A stretch of 64,000 nucleotides of DNA from the NCBI RefSeq assembly GCF_014192475.1, contig NZ_JACHXZ010000002.1:478524-542523 (forward strand), given 5' to 3'. Position 1 is the stretch's first letter. Each line of letters opens with the position of its first letter. Below are positions 18,778-28,353 of the stretch, piece by piece. Under the pieces are notes generated by a model. The model saw nothing but the letters and a program-made list of their open reading frames with translations, did no database searches and was not told the origin of the DNA. The DNA comes from Simiduia aestuariiviva. Its GTDB lineage: Bacteria > Pseudomonadota > Gammaproteobacteria > Pseudomonadales > Cellvibrionaceae. The translations under genes were made by a program, and so were the position numbers.

Positions 18778-19821
18778 TTAGAGCATCTGCTCGCCGCTTC
18801 CACCGAGCATAATTTCACCGGCGTCTGCCATGCGCCGCGCGATGGTAAGTATTTCTTTTTGGGCCCCCTCGACTTCGGATACTTTGACTGGCCCCTTCGC
18901 CTCTAAATCATCGCGCAGCAATTCAGCCGCTCGCTTGGACATATTTTTAAATATTTTCTCTTGCAAACTTTCATCAGCACCCTTAAGCGCCACAATTAAA
19001 ATCTCGGACGACACTTCACGCAACAGTGCCTGAATACCACGATCGTCAACATCCCGTAAATTATCAAACACAAACATAAGGTCTTGGATTTGCGTGCCGA
19101 GATCTTCATCAACCTCTTTAATAGATTCCATCAAATCGGCTTCGATCGAACTCTCAAGATTATTCATAATTTCTGCGGCAACCTTCACGCCACCCATCGC
19201 CTTGGTCTGCGACCCAGCATTACCTGAGAACTGTTTCTCGAGAATATCGTTGAGTTCCTGTAACGCGCTGGGTTGTACCGTGTCGAGCGACGCCACACGC
19301 ATCATGATATCGAGCCGCACTTTATCGGGGAAATAGCCCATAATTTCGGCCGATTGATCGCTATCGAGATAGGCCAACACAATGGCTTGAATTTGTGGGT
19401 GCTCGTTGCGAATGATATCGGCCACGGAGCGCGGCTCCATCCACTTTAAGGTGTCGAGGCCCGTGGTGTTACCGCCCAACAAAATACGATCGATTAGGCC
19501 GTTTGCTTTATCTTCACCCAGCGCACTGACTAACATGTTGCGAATATAGCCATCCGATCCCATGCCCAGTCCGGTGAGAGTGCGCACCTCGTCCAAAAAA
19601 TTTGAAATGACGGCTTCGACTTCAAATTGCTGAATGTTATTTAAGTGCGACATAGAGGTGCCAACCCTTTGCACTTCCTTTGGCCCTAGATGTTTTAGCA
19701 CCTGAGCGGCATCTGCTTCGCCCATAGACATAAGCAGAATTGCGGCCTGATCGACCTTGGACATTTTTAGCTCGGCTTTTTTATCGCCCTGCGCTTTATC
19801 CACCGCTTTATCTTCACTCAT
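18778..19821 (-). CDS. fliG: Flagellar motor switch protein FliG
   Basis: A 347-residue rotor protein that contacts the stator and FliF. The N-terminal domain has KVDQAAILLMSMGEADAAQV, the middle domain has HPQIQAIVLAYLDSDQSAEI (the EHPQ family motif), and the C-terminal torque helix region is LMFVFDNLRDVDDRGIQALLREV. The start ATG overlaps the fliF stop as ATGA. Length is close to typical. Confidence 0.97.
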   Translation of the reverse strand: MSEDKAVDKAQGDKKAELKMSKVDQAAILLMSMGEADAAQVLKHLGPKEVQRVGTSMSHLNNIQQFEVEAVISNFLDEVRTLTGLGMGSDGYIRNMLVSALGEDKANGLIDRILLGGNTTGLDTLKWMEPRSVADIIRNEHPQIQAIVLAYLDSDQSAEIMGYFPDKVRLDIMMRVASLDTVQPSALQELNDILEKQFSGNAGSQTKAMGGVKVAAEIMNNLESSIEADLMESIKEVDEDLGTQIQDLMFVFDNLRDVDDRGIQALLREVSSEILIVALKGADESLQEKIFKNMSKRAAELLRDDLEAKGPVKVSEVEGAQKEILTIARRMADAGEIMLGGSGEQML

Positions 19822-21509
19822 TCTTCATTCACCCAGCCTTTGATGACCAAAGCAACGCGACCGGGATCCTCAGCCACCAAGCCCTTAATAATGTTAATTT
19901 GCTGTTCATAACTCTCCTCCGGGCTTGGCAGAGCCAGGCCATCGCCGCCGGTCAGCGTCACGGTTTCGTCAGACAAATTTTCAAAGCCACTGAGACCCGC
20001 CTCTTCCAGTGCCGCCATCTCCTTGGCGTTTTCCAACTCTTTCGCCTTTTGCCCTGAAACAGCAAGGCTTTTCAGCACTGGGCGCAGCAATCCGGTAATC
20101 AACACAAGGACGATCACTAAGCCAGCAAGTTGTTTGGCGAGACTCAAAAACCACTCTTGCTGCCAGATTTCTAGCTCTACTAACTCCACTTCATCGCGCC
20201 CGATGAAGGTTGAGTTCAACACGTTGACACTGTCGCCCCGCGCGGCAGAATATCCGACTGCATCGCGCACTAAAATTGAGAGTCTTTCTAGCTCATTTTC
20301 AGTCCAGACTTGTCGCTCTTCGCCATCGGGTCCTGCAACCAGTTTATCGTCAACCACTACGGCAACGGTAAGTCTTTTCAACTTGCCTAACTGATGCTTT
20401 GTATAACTTACGGTTCTATCCAGCTCATAGTTTCGGGTCGCCTGCTTTGTGGCCCGGCGTGGTGAGCCTTCAGCGTCGCCTTCACCGCCAGCGCCCGCTT
20501 GCTCGGGTGCAGCGCCATCATTGGGCGGCTGATTAGTGAGCGCACCGGGTATACCCGCTACCACACCAGAACCCACCTGAGTTTCATCCACTGTCTGCTC
20601 ACTGCGTATGGCGGGCAAATCCGGGTTAAATATTTCGTCCGCCTGTTCCACCTGTGTGAAATCGACCTCCGCTGACACCTCCGCACGGTACTTACCCGAA
20701 CCTACGATGGGCTCCAAAATACTGTTAATTCGGGCAACTAAATCACCCTCTAGTTTGCGCGTGTAGTTGCGCTGCTTTCCGGCCATCGCCAGCTCGACAT
20801 CTTCGTCGCCCGTACTCAAGAGATTGCCACGCTGATCAACAATGGTGACGTCTTCGATTTTGAGTTCGGGAATACTCGATGCCACCAGATTGGCCATGGC
20901 TTTAACCTGCTCGGCTTTTACCATGCGACCCGGATAGAGCTCTACAAATACGGACGCCGTAGGTTTGCGAGCATCGCGAATGAACACCGACGCCTTTGGA
21001 ATTGCCAAGTGCACACGGGCTGAACGCACCGCGTTAATACTGGTTATGGTTCTCGCCAGTTCACCCTCGAGGCTGCGGTGATAGCGGGTCCCTTCCATGA
21101 ACTGGCTCGACCCTAGAGGTTGCTCTTTGTCGAGCAACTCAAAGCCCACTGACTTGTCACCAGGAATACCGGCTTCAGCCAATTTCAAACGCGCTTTGTG
21201 AATATGATCCGCAGCTACCAGCAGCGCACCCGTACCTCCATCCACTTTAAATGGGATGTCATTGTGATCAAGGATTTGTGTCACTTCACTGCTATCTAGC
21301 CGATCGAGGCTGCCATAAAGGGGGCGATAATCTTCGCCCTGGGTCCACAATACAACGGCGAAACCAATGGCAACACTGGCAGCCAGTCCCACCATTAAGC
21401 CCGCTTGCCGTACCAAGTTCAGGTTATTAAAGCCCTCAACCAAATCGTTGGCTGGCTTATCGCGACCACTGGATAGGTCGTCGTTCATATCGGCAGTGGT
21501 AGATGCCAT
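19818..21509 (-). CDS. fliF: Flagellar MS-ring protein FliF
   Basis: A 563-residue protein with two transmembrane segments, near 36-55 (GLMVGLAASVAIGFAVVLWT) and in the C-terminal quarter (LAGLVIVLVLITGLLRPVL). Between them are ring-building motifs (RTITSINAVRSARVHLAIPK) and the beta-collar. The C-terminal tail binding FliG is present. It is the first flagellar structure assembled and is targeted by FlhF. Confidence 0.97.
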   Translation of the reverse strand: MASTTADMNDDLSSGRDKPANDLVEGFNNLNLVRQAGLMVGLAASVAIGFAVVLWTQGEDYRPLYGSLDRLDSSEVTQILDHNDIPFKVDGGTGALLVAADHIHKARLKLAEAGIPGDKSVGFELLDKEQPLGSSQFMEGTRYHRSLEGELARTITSINAVRSARVHLAIPKASVFIRDARKPTASVFVELYPGRMVKAEQVKAMANLVASSIPELKIEDVTIVDQRGNLLSTGDEDVELAMAGKQRNYTRKLEGDLVARINSILEPIVGSGKYRAEVSAEVDFTQVEQADEIFNPDLPAIRSEQTVDETQVGSGVVAGIPGALTNQPPNDGAAPEQAGAGGEGDAEGSPRRATKQATRNYELDRTVSYTKHQLGKLKRLTVAVVVDDKLVAGPDGEERQVWTENELERLSILVRDAVGYSAARGDSVNVLNSTFIGRDEVELVELEIWQQEWFLSLAKQLAGLVIVLVLITGLLRPVLKSLAVSGQKAKELENAKEMAALEEAGLSGFENLSDETVTLTGGDGLALPSPEESYEQQINIIKGLVAEDPGRVALVIKGWVNEE

Positions 21510-21531
21510 TCCCCGTCAACTCCTCGGCTGG

Positions 21532-21900
21532 TTAGATAGGCATATTCATAACGTCGCGGTAGGCATCTACCAGCTTGTTGCGAACCTGGACCATCGCTTG
21601 AAAAGACACACTCGATTTTTGTGAAGCAATCATCACATCCGTTATATCAACACCCGGTTCACCACTTTCGTAGGCCTTGGCCAATGCGGAAGATTCTTTT
21701 TGCAGACCGTTAACCTTGTCTATGGCCTGCGTAAAAAGCTGGCCAAACTCATTGGCAGCAGGCTCAGTGGCCCCAACCACAGTGCCCGGTTTAATGCGTT
21801 CGCTCACTTCACCAACGGCACGCGCCTCTGGCGGCATAGCCTGTTGTTTTATGGATCGCATTTCGACCAGTAATCGATTGATATCAACTCGATCTACCAT
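21532..21900 (-). CDS. fliE: MS ring-rod junction protein FliE
   Basis: A 122-residue protein joining the MS ring to the rod. The C-terminal half has the family motif [40 protein letters not shown] (positions 21532-21660 or so), spread over two helices. It leads the fliEFGHIJ operon and has a sigma-54 type promoter about 60 bases upstream. Confidence 0.95.
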   Translation of the reverse strand: MVDRVDINRLLVEMRSIKQQAMPPEARAVGEVSERIKPGTVVGATEPAANEFGQLFTQAIDKVNGLQKESSALAKAYESGEPGVDITDVMIASQKSSVSFQAMVQVRNKLVDAYRDVMNMPI

Positions 21901-21958
21901 TGTTTGCCCCGACAGAAAATTGACTGTTATTGCTGAATCCAGCGTTCGCTCTGATTAC

Positions 21959-21974
21959 TGCATAAAACAGGCCA
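21959..21974 (-). promoter_or_regulatory. Predicted sigma-54 promoter of the fliE operon
   Basis: Minus-strand -24 TGGCCTG, four bases, -12 ATGCA, GG and GC ten bases apart. The expected start point gives a leader of about 48 bases. In Pseudomonas the fliE operon is a class III, sigma-54/FleR-dependent unit, which agrees with this. Confidence 0.65.
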
Positions 21975-22169
21975 ATTTTTGCTTACAACAGGTCAAACCT
22001 TGCCGCTCGGCTAAGTGTTGCCACAGTGACTTTTTTAAGAGCCGGCCAATGGCCATTTAAGGGGCGTTGTTGATGTTGCGAATGAATGCGTTTTGATGAG
22101 GAAAAATCGCCAAGAATTTGGCTAGGAGAAAAACGGCGCCACTGCCTGACGCCGAATGTGAGCAGATGA

Positions 22170-22361
22170 TTAAAACTTATAGTCGAGGTCTAACTCACGC
22201 AGTTCGCGCTTAAGCCGCATTTCTTCTAACCGCTCTTCAAGTCGTCGACGGGGATCAATAGAGGACGAAGCGACCTTCGCATCCACTGTTTCGTCGTCAG
22301 AATCAGCCACATAAAGTTCATCGGTATCGTCAAAACCCACTGACAATTCAATACCAGACAT
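22170..22361 (-). CDS. Small acidic protein resembling the PA3496 family
   Basis: A 63-residue protein with an acidic first half (DDTDELYVADSDDET) and a basic helical second half (SIDPRRRLEERLEEMRLKRE) ending in LDLDYKF. The second half resembles, from memory, the small PA3496-type proteins of pseudomonads (RRRLEE...LRKEL...D), which have no firmly known role. It is transcribed in the same direction as fleR and fliE but separated from both by more than 200 bases, with hairpins toward fleR, so it is likely a single-gene unit. Function unknown. Confidence 0.6.
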   Translation of the reverse strand: MSGIELSVGFDDTDELYVADSDDETVDAKVASSSIDPRRRLEERLEEMRLKRELRELDLDYKF

Positions 22362-22402
22362 AGACTACCCCACTGTATGAAATAAATCTGGTTATCAAAA
22401 AC

Positions 22403-22480
22403 CCAATAAAACCATTTTTTCTGGTTTATTGGTTATAAGCCAATAGAACCGGATGACACCGGCTCTGTAGCGCCGGTGTC
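22403..22480 (-). repeat. Two hairpins between fleR and the small acidic gene
   Basis: GACACCGGC/GCCGGTGTC with an eight-base loop at 22455-22480 is a strong stem after the upstream-oriented unit. A second, A/T-rich stem CCAATAAAACC/GGTTTATTGG lies at 22403-22432 with an intervening T-rich loop. On the plus strand the second is followed by no U-run; on the minus strand it is followed by T-poor sequence. They probably help end the fleSR transcript (which stops at 22583). No gene is visible from 22362 to 22582. Confidence 0.45.
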
Positions 22481-22582
22481 GGCCTAGGCTTGGGGCGGAA
22501 AATAATACGGGACGTGGGGACGGGTCAATAGTTTATTTTACTGTGTCGGAAGATTTTCTAACCCGTTAGCCAGGGCAAAAGA

Positions 22583-24016
22583 TTAGTAGGGTGAACGCTT
22601 CCATGCGGCATCCACATCCAACCCATCCTCTTTGAGCCGCGCCACTTTATAGCGCAGTGTACGAGCGCTGATCCCCAGCTTGGCTGCGGTATCTTTACGA
22701 CTACCATGAGACGCACGCAGGGTTTCTACGATGACCTGGAATTCTCGCTGTTTTAAATCGTCGCCCAATAATCCATCGGATACCAATGGCTTATTGACGG
22801 GAATGGCCGTCGGCGCAATCTCATTGGATGGGGTATCCGTAGCTCCCAACCCAAACTCTAAGCCCAGATCCAATGCTTCAATACAGGAGCCGGGCTGTAG
22901 GATAAGCGCGCGCTGCATAACATTGTCCAGTTCCCTAACATTACCGGGCCAGCTGTACTGCTCTAAGGTTGTTCGCGCTGATTCACTGAGGCACACCCCT
23001 TTGCGGCCCTGCCTGCGGGCGTGCCGATCTAATAATCGCTCAGCCAGTGGACAAATATCTTCTTTGCGTTCGCGCAACGGTTGCCACTGCAATGGCAACA
23101 CACTTAATCGGTAGTACAAATCTTCTCGGAATCGGCCCTCAGCCACTTCCTCACGCATGCCGCGGTTAGAGGTTGCAATGACGCGCACGTCGAGTTTGAT
23201 CAGTTTTCGGCCACCCAATCGCTCCACCTCTCGCTCTTGCAAAACCCGCAAAAGCTTGGCCTGCAACCCCATTGCCATCTCTGAAATTTCGTCGAGCAAT
23301 AAGGTACCGCCATTGGCTTGCTCAAACTTTCCGGGACTGCTGGCGTGAGCACCGGTGTAGGCACCCTTTTCATGCCCAAAAAGTACCGCTTCAAGCATGT
23401 TCTCTGGAATTGCAGCACAATTGATCGCCACAAAGGGCTGATCTTTTCGCGGTGAGTGTTCGTGAATGTAGCGCGCCAACACCTCTTTACCGGTACCCGA
23501 TTCGCCTAAAATGAGTACCGTGGAATCCGATTGCGCCACCCGATCCGCTAACTGCAGCAACTGACGGCTGTTGGGTGCTTCCGCTACAGGTGCATCGCTT
23601 GCCCATGTTCTGTGTCCCACGTGTTCGCGGACCAATGCCACTAAATCTTGAGATTCAAAGGGCTTCACCAAATAATCGACCGCCCCCTCGCGCATGGCAT
23701 CTACAGAATCGGCAATGCTGCCGTACGCCGTTACTAGCAGTACTGGGGTTTGCGGGAAATGTTGGCGCACATGCCGCAACAGGTCGTGCCCCGACAGGGT
23801 TCCCATGTTGATATCGGACACCACCATGGAAACCGGGTTACCTTCCGACATATAGGCAATTGCGGCTTCTGCCGAGTTAACCGCCTCAGTCTCGAAACCT
23901 GCGAAACACAGGGTATCGTTGATTGCTTCGCGCAGGTCTCTATCATCTTCAACCACGAGAATATGACCGGTACTTACTGCGGGCGCCGGTGTTGATATGG
24001 CGTGTGCTGAACTCAT
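22583..24016 (-). CDS. fleR: Sigma-54-dependent flagellar response regulator FleR
   Basis: A 477-residue NtrC-family activator. The N-terminal receiver has an intact phospho-acceptor Asp (MVVSDINMGTLSG). The AAA+ domain has Walker A GESGTGKE and the sigma-54 contact loop in the GAYTGA variant. The C-terminus is a Fis-type helix-turn-helix (KDTAAKLGISARTLRYKVARL). It is activated by FleS and drives hook/basal-body genes. It overlaps fleS by four bases (ATGA). Confidence 0.95.
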   Translation of the reverse strand: MSSAHAISTPAPAVSTGHILVVEDDRDLREAINDTLCFAGFETEAVNSAEAAIAYMSEGNPVSMVVSDINMGTLSGHDLLRHVRQHFPQTPVLLVTAYGSIADSVDAMREGAVDYLVKPFESQDLVALVREHVGHRTWASDAPVAEAPNSRQLLQLADRVAQSDSTVLILGESGTGKEVLARYIHEHSPRKDQPFVAINCAAIPENMLEAVLFGHEKGAYTGAHASSPGKFEQANGGTLLLDEISEMAMGLQAKLLRVLQEREVERLGGRKLIKLDVRVIATSNRGMREEVAEGRFREDLYYRLSVLPLQWQPLRERKEDICPLAERLLDRHARRQGRKGVCLSESARTTLEQYSWPGNVRELDNVMQRALILQPGSCIEALDLGLEFGLGATDTPSNEIAPTAIPVNKPLVSDGLLGDDLKQREFQVIVETLRASHGSRKDTAAKLGISARTLRYKVARLKEDGLDVDAAWKRSPY

Positions 24017-25224
24017 GCAGACTTCTCCATGGGGTGGGCGACCGAGTCGCCTTTTAATACGGGAATTAACAGACTGGCGCGCGTGCCTTTGCCAGCCATA
24101 GAACGAATGACAAATTTACCGCCGTGGGCTTTCGCAACTTGCTGAACCACCGCTAACCCAAGGCCTGTACCCTGTGGCTTACTGGTCACAAAAAGATCGC
24201 AGACGGAATCGGCGATGGCATCGGGCAAGCCCGGACCGTCATCAACCACACTGATAGCCAATGCATTATTGACAAAAGGTTCCACCACTATCGACAACTG
24301 CACCGGTCCGCGCGCGGCTTGGATCGCGTTATCCACCAAATTTTGCACGGCGCCAATCAACGCATCCTGATTAATTGACACCACTTGCGACTCACCGCTC
24401 AGGGTCCACTGGCACTGGATACCCTCACGATTCAATGACGCCTCGAGTGCTTCAGCCAAGGCATTGTGGAATTGCTCGAGCGTCACAAGGTCCGTCATTG
24501 GCAATTCGCCACGCACAAAAAACAACATGTCTTTCACCTGGCGCTCCATGTGCATCAGTCGCCCATGAATTTTCTGCGCGCAAGCTTCAGTGCGCACGCG
24601 GTCCCCTGCCGTTTGCCCTAAATGACTGCAATACAATAATGCCGCAGACAAGGGCGTGCGAATTTGATGCGCTAATGCAGCCACCATGCGTCCCATAGAC
24701 GACAAGCGCTCATGCCGGTTCAGTTGCGCCTGTAATTGGCGGGTTTCGGTTTGATCGGTCAGCAATATAATTTGGCCGTCATCATCGAGAGAGCGCGTGG
24801 CAATGGAGTAGCGCCGGCCGTCATGGGTCGACACCTCGTGTCCATCATCTGCCTTGGGGGCAAAATTGCGTTCAATAATTTGACGCCAGCTGCAATTTAG
24901 CAGAGGCCCAAACAACATATCGCGACTCGCCGGATTGGCCTGAGTAACCTGCCCCTTTGCATCCAGCACGATGACGCCACCAGGCAACACATTCAGTAGG
25001 GTTTCTAAGCGATTTGCCAACTCTTCTTTTTGTGCCAACTCCTGATAGCGCTGTGCGGATACGGCGGACAGCTCTTGATTAAGCTGGTTAACCCGCGTTT
25101 GCAACGCATCGTAAGAATCAGCCAACTGAGCTGACATTTCATTAAATAGCTCAAACGCCGACTTCAACCCTTCTGGATCTGACGGCGCTTGATTTTCGGT
25201 TAGCGTGCCGGCCAATTGCCCCAT
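24013..25224 (-). CDS. fleS: Flagellar sensor histidine kinase FleS
   Basis: A 403-residue soluble kinase without transmembrane segments. After an N-terminal coiled coil there is a PAS domain (about 85-165, LLNVLPGGVIVLDAKGQVTQ), a HisKA box with the phospho-His in ALAHQIRTPLSAALLY, and an HATPase (NLVDNAIQAA, DDGPGLPD, GTGLGLAVVQQV). The start at 25224 is preferred (AAAGG just upstream) over an ATG 33 bases earlier. The gene is preceded by a consensus sigma-54 promoter. Confidence 0.94.
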   Translation of the reverse strand: MGQLAGTLTENQAPSDPEGLKSAFELFNEMSAQLADSYDALQTRVNQLNQELSAVSAQRYQELAQKEELANRLETLLNVLPGGVIVLDAKGQVTQANPASRDMLFGPLLNCSWRQIIERNFAPKADDGHEVSTHDGRRYSIATRSLDDDGQIILLTDQTETRQLQAQLNRHERLSSMGRMVAALAHQIRTPLSAALLYCSHLGQTAGDRVRTEACAQKIHGRLMHMERQVKDMLFFVRGELPMTDLVTLEQFHNALAEALEASLNREGIQCQWTLSGESQVVSINQDALIGAVQNLVDNAIQAARGPVQLSIVVEPFVNNALAISVVDDGPGLPDAIADSVCDLFVTSKPQGTGLGLAVVQQVAKAHGGKFVIRSMAGKGTRASLLIPVLKGDSVAHPMEKSA

Positions 25225-25281
25225 GCCTTTACCCTGTATAAGTGTCAAAAAAACCACAATAAATCTTGCGTACTTGGGTAT

Positions 25282-25297
25282 TGCAAAGCGAGTGCCA
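25282..25297 (-). promoter_or_regulatory. Predicted sigma-54 promoter of fleSR
   Basis: Minus-strand TGGCACT, four bases, TTGCA, almost perfect. It lies about 58 bases before the fleS start and downstream of the fleQ terminator. This matches the FleQ-dependent class II fleSR promoter of Pseudomonas. Confidence 0.85.
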
Positions 25298-25340
25298 GAA
25301 AAGACAGCCGTGAGTATTTGAGTAGACGTGAGGGCGTATA

Positions 25341-25365
25341 AAAAAAGGGCCTTGCGGCCCCTTTG
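25341..25365 (-). terminator. Rho-independent terminator after fleQ
   Basis: On the minus strand GGGCC/GGCCC closes a four-base loop and is followed by a run of seven T. It lies about 30 bases after the fleQ stop and separates fleQ from fleSR. Confidence 0.9.
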
Positions 25366-25392
25366 CGGATTGTCGACGGCAGCCGTGTATTG

Positions 25393-26832
25393 TTAGCGGC
25401 TAAGTCCGTATTTACGCATTTTCTCCACGAGCGTCGTGCGCCGAATAGCCAACCGATCTGCTGCGCGTGCGACAACCCCACCGGTGTCGTCTAGCGCCTG
25501 CTGAATCAAACTGCATTCAAGATTGGTGAGGTATTCTTTGAGGTCAATACCATGCGCTGGCAGCAAGGGGCTTTCGCCCACTTTGATTACGGGCTGAGTA
25601 CCCTGCTCCACCAGCTCCTCAAAAGCGGCTAACTCCTCAGCTTCGACGTGCTGGTATTTCGCGGGTAGATCCTGAGAACCCACCACGGAATTGGGGTGTA
25701 AAATCGCCATTCGCTCAACAAGGTTCGCCAACTCCCGCACGTTACCGGCCCATTCATGGCGGGTTAAGGACAAAATTGCATTGGAATTGAAACGAACGGT
25801 GCCGCGCTTTTCCGCTTCCATCCGCGATACCAACTCGGTGATGAGCATGGGAATATCCGCGGCGCGCTCACGCAAGGCTGGCACTTCAATAGGAAATACA
25901 TTAAGGCGATAAAATAGATCTTCCCTAAATTCGCCCTCAGTAATCATCGACTCTAAATTTCGGTGCGTTGCCGCAATAATACGGACATCCGTGGGCTGCG
26001 AGCGATTACTGCCCACGCGTTCGAAGCAGCGCTCTTGCAATACACGGAGTATTTTTACTTGCATATTGAGTGGCATGTCGCCAATTTCATCCAGAAAAAG
26101 CGTGCCACCTTCGGCCATTTCGAAGCGCCCTGCCCGCGACCCAATGGCCCCTGTAAAGGCTCCTTTTTCATGGCCAAACAGCTCACTTTCCAACAATTCT
26201 GCTGGAATAGCCCCGCAATTGACGGGCACAAAAGGCCGATCGCGTCGATCGGAATGGTTGTGTAAATTGCGGGCGACGACTTCCTTACCAGTACCGGACT
26301 CACCGGTAATCAATACCGTCACATCCTTGTCCGCGACTCGTGCCATCATCTCTCGCATCTTATCCATGGCAACAGTAGAGCCCACGAGACTGCGAAATAA
26401 ATGAGGCGTGCCTTTCAAGCCCACTTTTGCATTTCTGCTCAAGGTTGCCCGGAACCGCTGTGCGCGATGCAACAGGTCCAACAACTGGTTGTAAGTGGGA
26501 TTTTCAGGCACTAAACCTATTATTTTGTGTTTGAGATACGGGTTGCAGTCTTCGGGCAATTCGGCTTCCTGGCCCACCAGTACCACGGGCAACCCCTGGT
26601 CCCAATCGTGAACGCGCTGCAGGCGCGACAACAGCGAGGGGTTATCTTTATTTTCACCCAGAAGAACAGCGCTATAGCGGTGTGCAGCGTCAGCCAGATC
26701 GGCTTCTTCTTCCCAGTGACTGGTATCGACCGTAAGGGCAGATTCGCCCATAAAATCGAGAATGACCTTGAGGTCATGGCGGCGGCTGGCGTTATCATCG
26801 ACAACCAAAATTTTGATGGGCTCTAACAGCAT
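25393..26832 (-). CDS. fleQ: Flagellar master regulator FleQ
   Basis: A 479-residue sigma-54 enhancer-binding protein at the top of the cascade. The N-terminal receiver-like domain lacks the phospho-acceptor Asp (its position reads AVLLGENKD), as in Pseudomonas FleQ. The linker motif LFRS at 145-148 is the c-di-GMP contact known from FleQ. Walker A GESGTGKE is at 177-184 and GAFTGA is intact; the C-terminus is a Fis-type helix-turn-helix ([21 protein letters not shown]). It is a single-gene unit. The 265 bases upstream (26833-27097) hold no gene, and no convincing promoter was found there. Confidence 0.95.
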   Translation of the reverse strand: MLLEPIKILVVDDNASRRHDLKVILDFMGESALTVDTSHWEEEADLADAAHRYSAVLLGENKDNPSLLSRLQRVHDWDQGLPVVLVGQEAELPEDCNPYLKHKIIGLVPENPTYNQLLDLLHRAQRFRATLSRNAKVGLKGTPHLFRSLVGSTVAMDKMREMMARVADKDVTVLITGESGTGKEVVARNLHNHSDRRDRPFVPVNCGAIPAELLESELFGHEKGAFTGAIGSRAGRFEMAEGGTLFLDEIGDMPLNMQVKILRVLQERCFERVGSNRSQPTDVRIIAATHRNLESMITEGEFREDLFYRLNVFPIEVPALRERAADIPMLITELVSRMEAEKRGTVRFNSNAILSLTRHEWAGNVRELANLVERMAILHPNSVVGSQDLPAKYQHVEAEELAAFEELVEQGTQPVIKVGESPLLPAHGIDLKEYLTNLECSLIQQALDDTGGVVARAADRLAIRRTTLVEKMRKYGLSR

Positions 26833-27097
26833 GTGGATTTCCTAAATTACACCTAAGGATTACTGCAATCCGGTGCTAACCATCACCGACGAAAGTGACA
26901 TTCTGTGTGTGACGGATTGTTTTGACAGTAAGTCAATAAAACGCCTCAGCTAAGGAAGTAATAGTCAAAAGAATGCCACCGGTCAAATTGTTGGCGGTAG
27001 GTGCTTGGATCAATTTCGTCTAGAAATCAGTCTGTTAGAGGGGTATAAGTTCTAAATAGGTCAACCATGGAGGGGAATTGAGGAATACGCGGGTCAA

Positions 27098-27493
27098 TTA
27101 CGACCGATTTCCTGCCTGCTCAATTTGCGCCCACGCGTCGGCAAGGGTTTCTAATAAACTGAGCACTTCGTTAACTTTTCCTTCAGAGAAATCGCGCTGA
27201 CAGCCGATCAGAGTGCGCTGCATGTACAAATACAGGTTGTGTAAATTATAGGGAAGCTCCGATGAAACATCGAAATTGAGCGAGTCAGCAAGGCCACTGA
27301 GGCAATCCACAGCCTTGGAAATTGCATCCCGTCGAATGGCTTCCCGGTCCGCCTGATGCGCAACTAACGCTGCTTTTAATTGCGCACGGGTATGATTAAA
27401 TAATAGTGAAATCAACTTGTGCGGGCTTGCGTCTGCAACCACAGATTCCAGTTGCAATTGCTTGTAGAGCTCGCCACCCTTTTGCGTTTGCAT
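27098..27493 (-). CDS. FliS-family flagellin chaperone, third copy (divergent)
   Basis: A 131-residue all-helical protein. It keeps the FliS core: VVADASPHKLISLLFNHTRAQL, CLSGLADSLNFD, SELPYNLHNLYLYMQRTLIG and ETLADAWAQIEQ. FliS binds the disordered C-terminus of flagellin and keeps it unfolded for export. Compared with the first copy in this window it has lost the AYxxxxVE N-terminal pattern. It lies 53 bases after the FliT-like gene, in the same unit. Its client might be one of the two flagellins; this is not shown by the sequence. Confidence 0.87.
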   Translation of the reverse strand: MQTQKGGELYKQLQLESVVADASPHKLISLLFNHTRAQLKAALVAHQADREAIRRDAISKAVDCLSGLADSLNFDVSSELPYNLHNLYLYMQRTLIGCQRDFSEGKVNEVLSLLETLADAWAQIEQAGNRS

Positions 27494-27546
27494 ACACCTG
27501 CCCTTTGAAATTGATTCATCTTGTTCACCATACCATCAGATTCAAT

Positions 27547-27795
27547 TTAAATCCCACCGGTTTGGCGATGCAGCTCATTGCTCAAGACCAGGTCTTTATA
27601 CAGATCCACAATCACCGCCAACTCACTCAACAGGGTTTCTGGGTGTCGATTGGGGTCATCGCTTGCCTGGTCTAACGCAGCCATCAAATCCACATCTAAC
27701 TGGCGTAGACGATCCCACTCCTGTGCGGCCAAGGCGCCCTCGAGGGCTTTACGGATACGCACTAAGCGCAATTGCGAATGAGGTACTAGTGACAT
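27547..27795 (-). CDS. FliT-like flagellar chaperone
   Basis: An 82-residue helical protein with the short-helix pattern of FliT-type cap chaperones (ALEGALAAQEWDRLRQLDVDLMAAL resembles the FliT region in which a helix carries W-D/E-x-L). The ribosome site AGGAG is clear. It is flanked by FliS paralogues and has a sigma-28 type promoter 35 bases upstream. FliT binds FliD; homology here is weak and rests partly on position. Confidence 0.68.
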   Translation of the reverse strand: MSLVPHSQLRLVRIRKALEGALAAQEWDRLRQLDVDLMAALDQASDDPNRHPETLLSELAVIVDLYKDLVLSNELHRQTGGI

Positions 27796-27829
27796 GATCT
27801 ACTCCTGAGACTACGTTTTCGTCTTCAGG

Positions 27830-27856
27830 TTATCGACCCAGCCACCGACTACTTAA
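27830..27856 (-). promoter_or_regulatory. Predicted sigma-28 promoter of the fliT-like gene
   Basis: Minus-strand -35 TTAAGTAG, 11 bases, -10 GTCGATAA. The -10 differs from GCCGATAA at one base and the -35 core is TTAAG instead of TAAAG. Spacing is exact for FliA. Confidence 0.6.
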
Positions 27857-27883
27857 GCAAAATTGCGTTAAAAGTTTAGCGCG

Positions 27884-28252
27884 CTATTTGGCTGGTGCGA
27901 TGCCGTCCCAACCCTGCTTGATTTCAGCCAACAATTTTTCAGCTTCATCTAACGCAACGTGGTCTTTCTCATCGACCAATTTTGCTGCCACATAATCGTA
28001 GACTGCATCTAAATTGTTTGCGATTTCTCCGCCTTGATCAAAGTCCAGACTCGCGCGCAGGCCATTGATAATGCCCACTGTCTTGAGCACCAGAATGTCA
28101 AATTCCTGTGCGTTACCCTCAGAGAGGCACTGCTTTGCTTGTTCGATTCGCTCTAGCGCGCCATCGAGTAGCAACGCAATCACGCGGTGGGGGGAAATAT
28201 CTTGTGGCGCTGCAGCCATACATTCTGCTGCTCGGGTTGCGGCTACTGTCAT
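27884..28252 (-). CDS. FliS-family flagellin chaperone, second copy (divergent)
   Basis: A 122-residue helical protein with the FliS pattern ISPHRVIALLLDGALERIEQAK, IINGLRASLDFDQGGEIANN and LDAVYDYVAAKLV, and a short N-terminus. The start at 28252 has GAGG eight bases upstream; the longer reading begins with TTG at 28273 and has no ribosome site. A sigma-54 type site lies upstream, unlike the first fliS copy. It could serve the flagellin that also has a sigma-54 promoter. Confidence 0.88.
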   Translation of the reverse strand: MTVAATRAAECMAAAPQDISPHRVIALLLDGALERIEQAKQCLSEGNAQEFDILVLKTVGIINGLRASLDFDQGGEIANNLDAVYDYVAAKLVDEKDHVALDEAEKLLAEIKQGWDGIAPAK

Positions 28253-28305
28253 CGCACGATCCTCATATGTCAAAAAATGATCAACTAAACTACTTAATCA
28301 ATTTC

Positions 28306-28321
28306 TGCGAAGATTGTGCCA
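28306..28321 (-). promoter_or_regulatory. Possible sigma-54 promoter of the second fliS copy
   Basis: Minus-strand -24 TGGCACA is near perfect; the -12 is TCGCA instead of TTGCA, with correct spacing. It is weaker than the other sigma-54 sites here. Confidence 0.45.
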
Positions 28322-28353
28322 ACTTAGGGTAAATCGAGAAAAAAATTAGCTAT

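Noticed and set aside
26860-26950. Possible sigma-70 promoter for fleQ
   Set aside because: Only a poor -35/-10 pair (CTGTCA, 17 bases, CAGAAT) was found; not enough to call.
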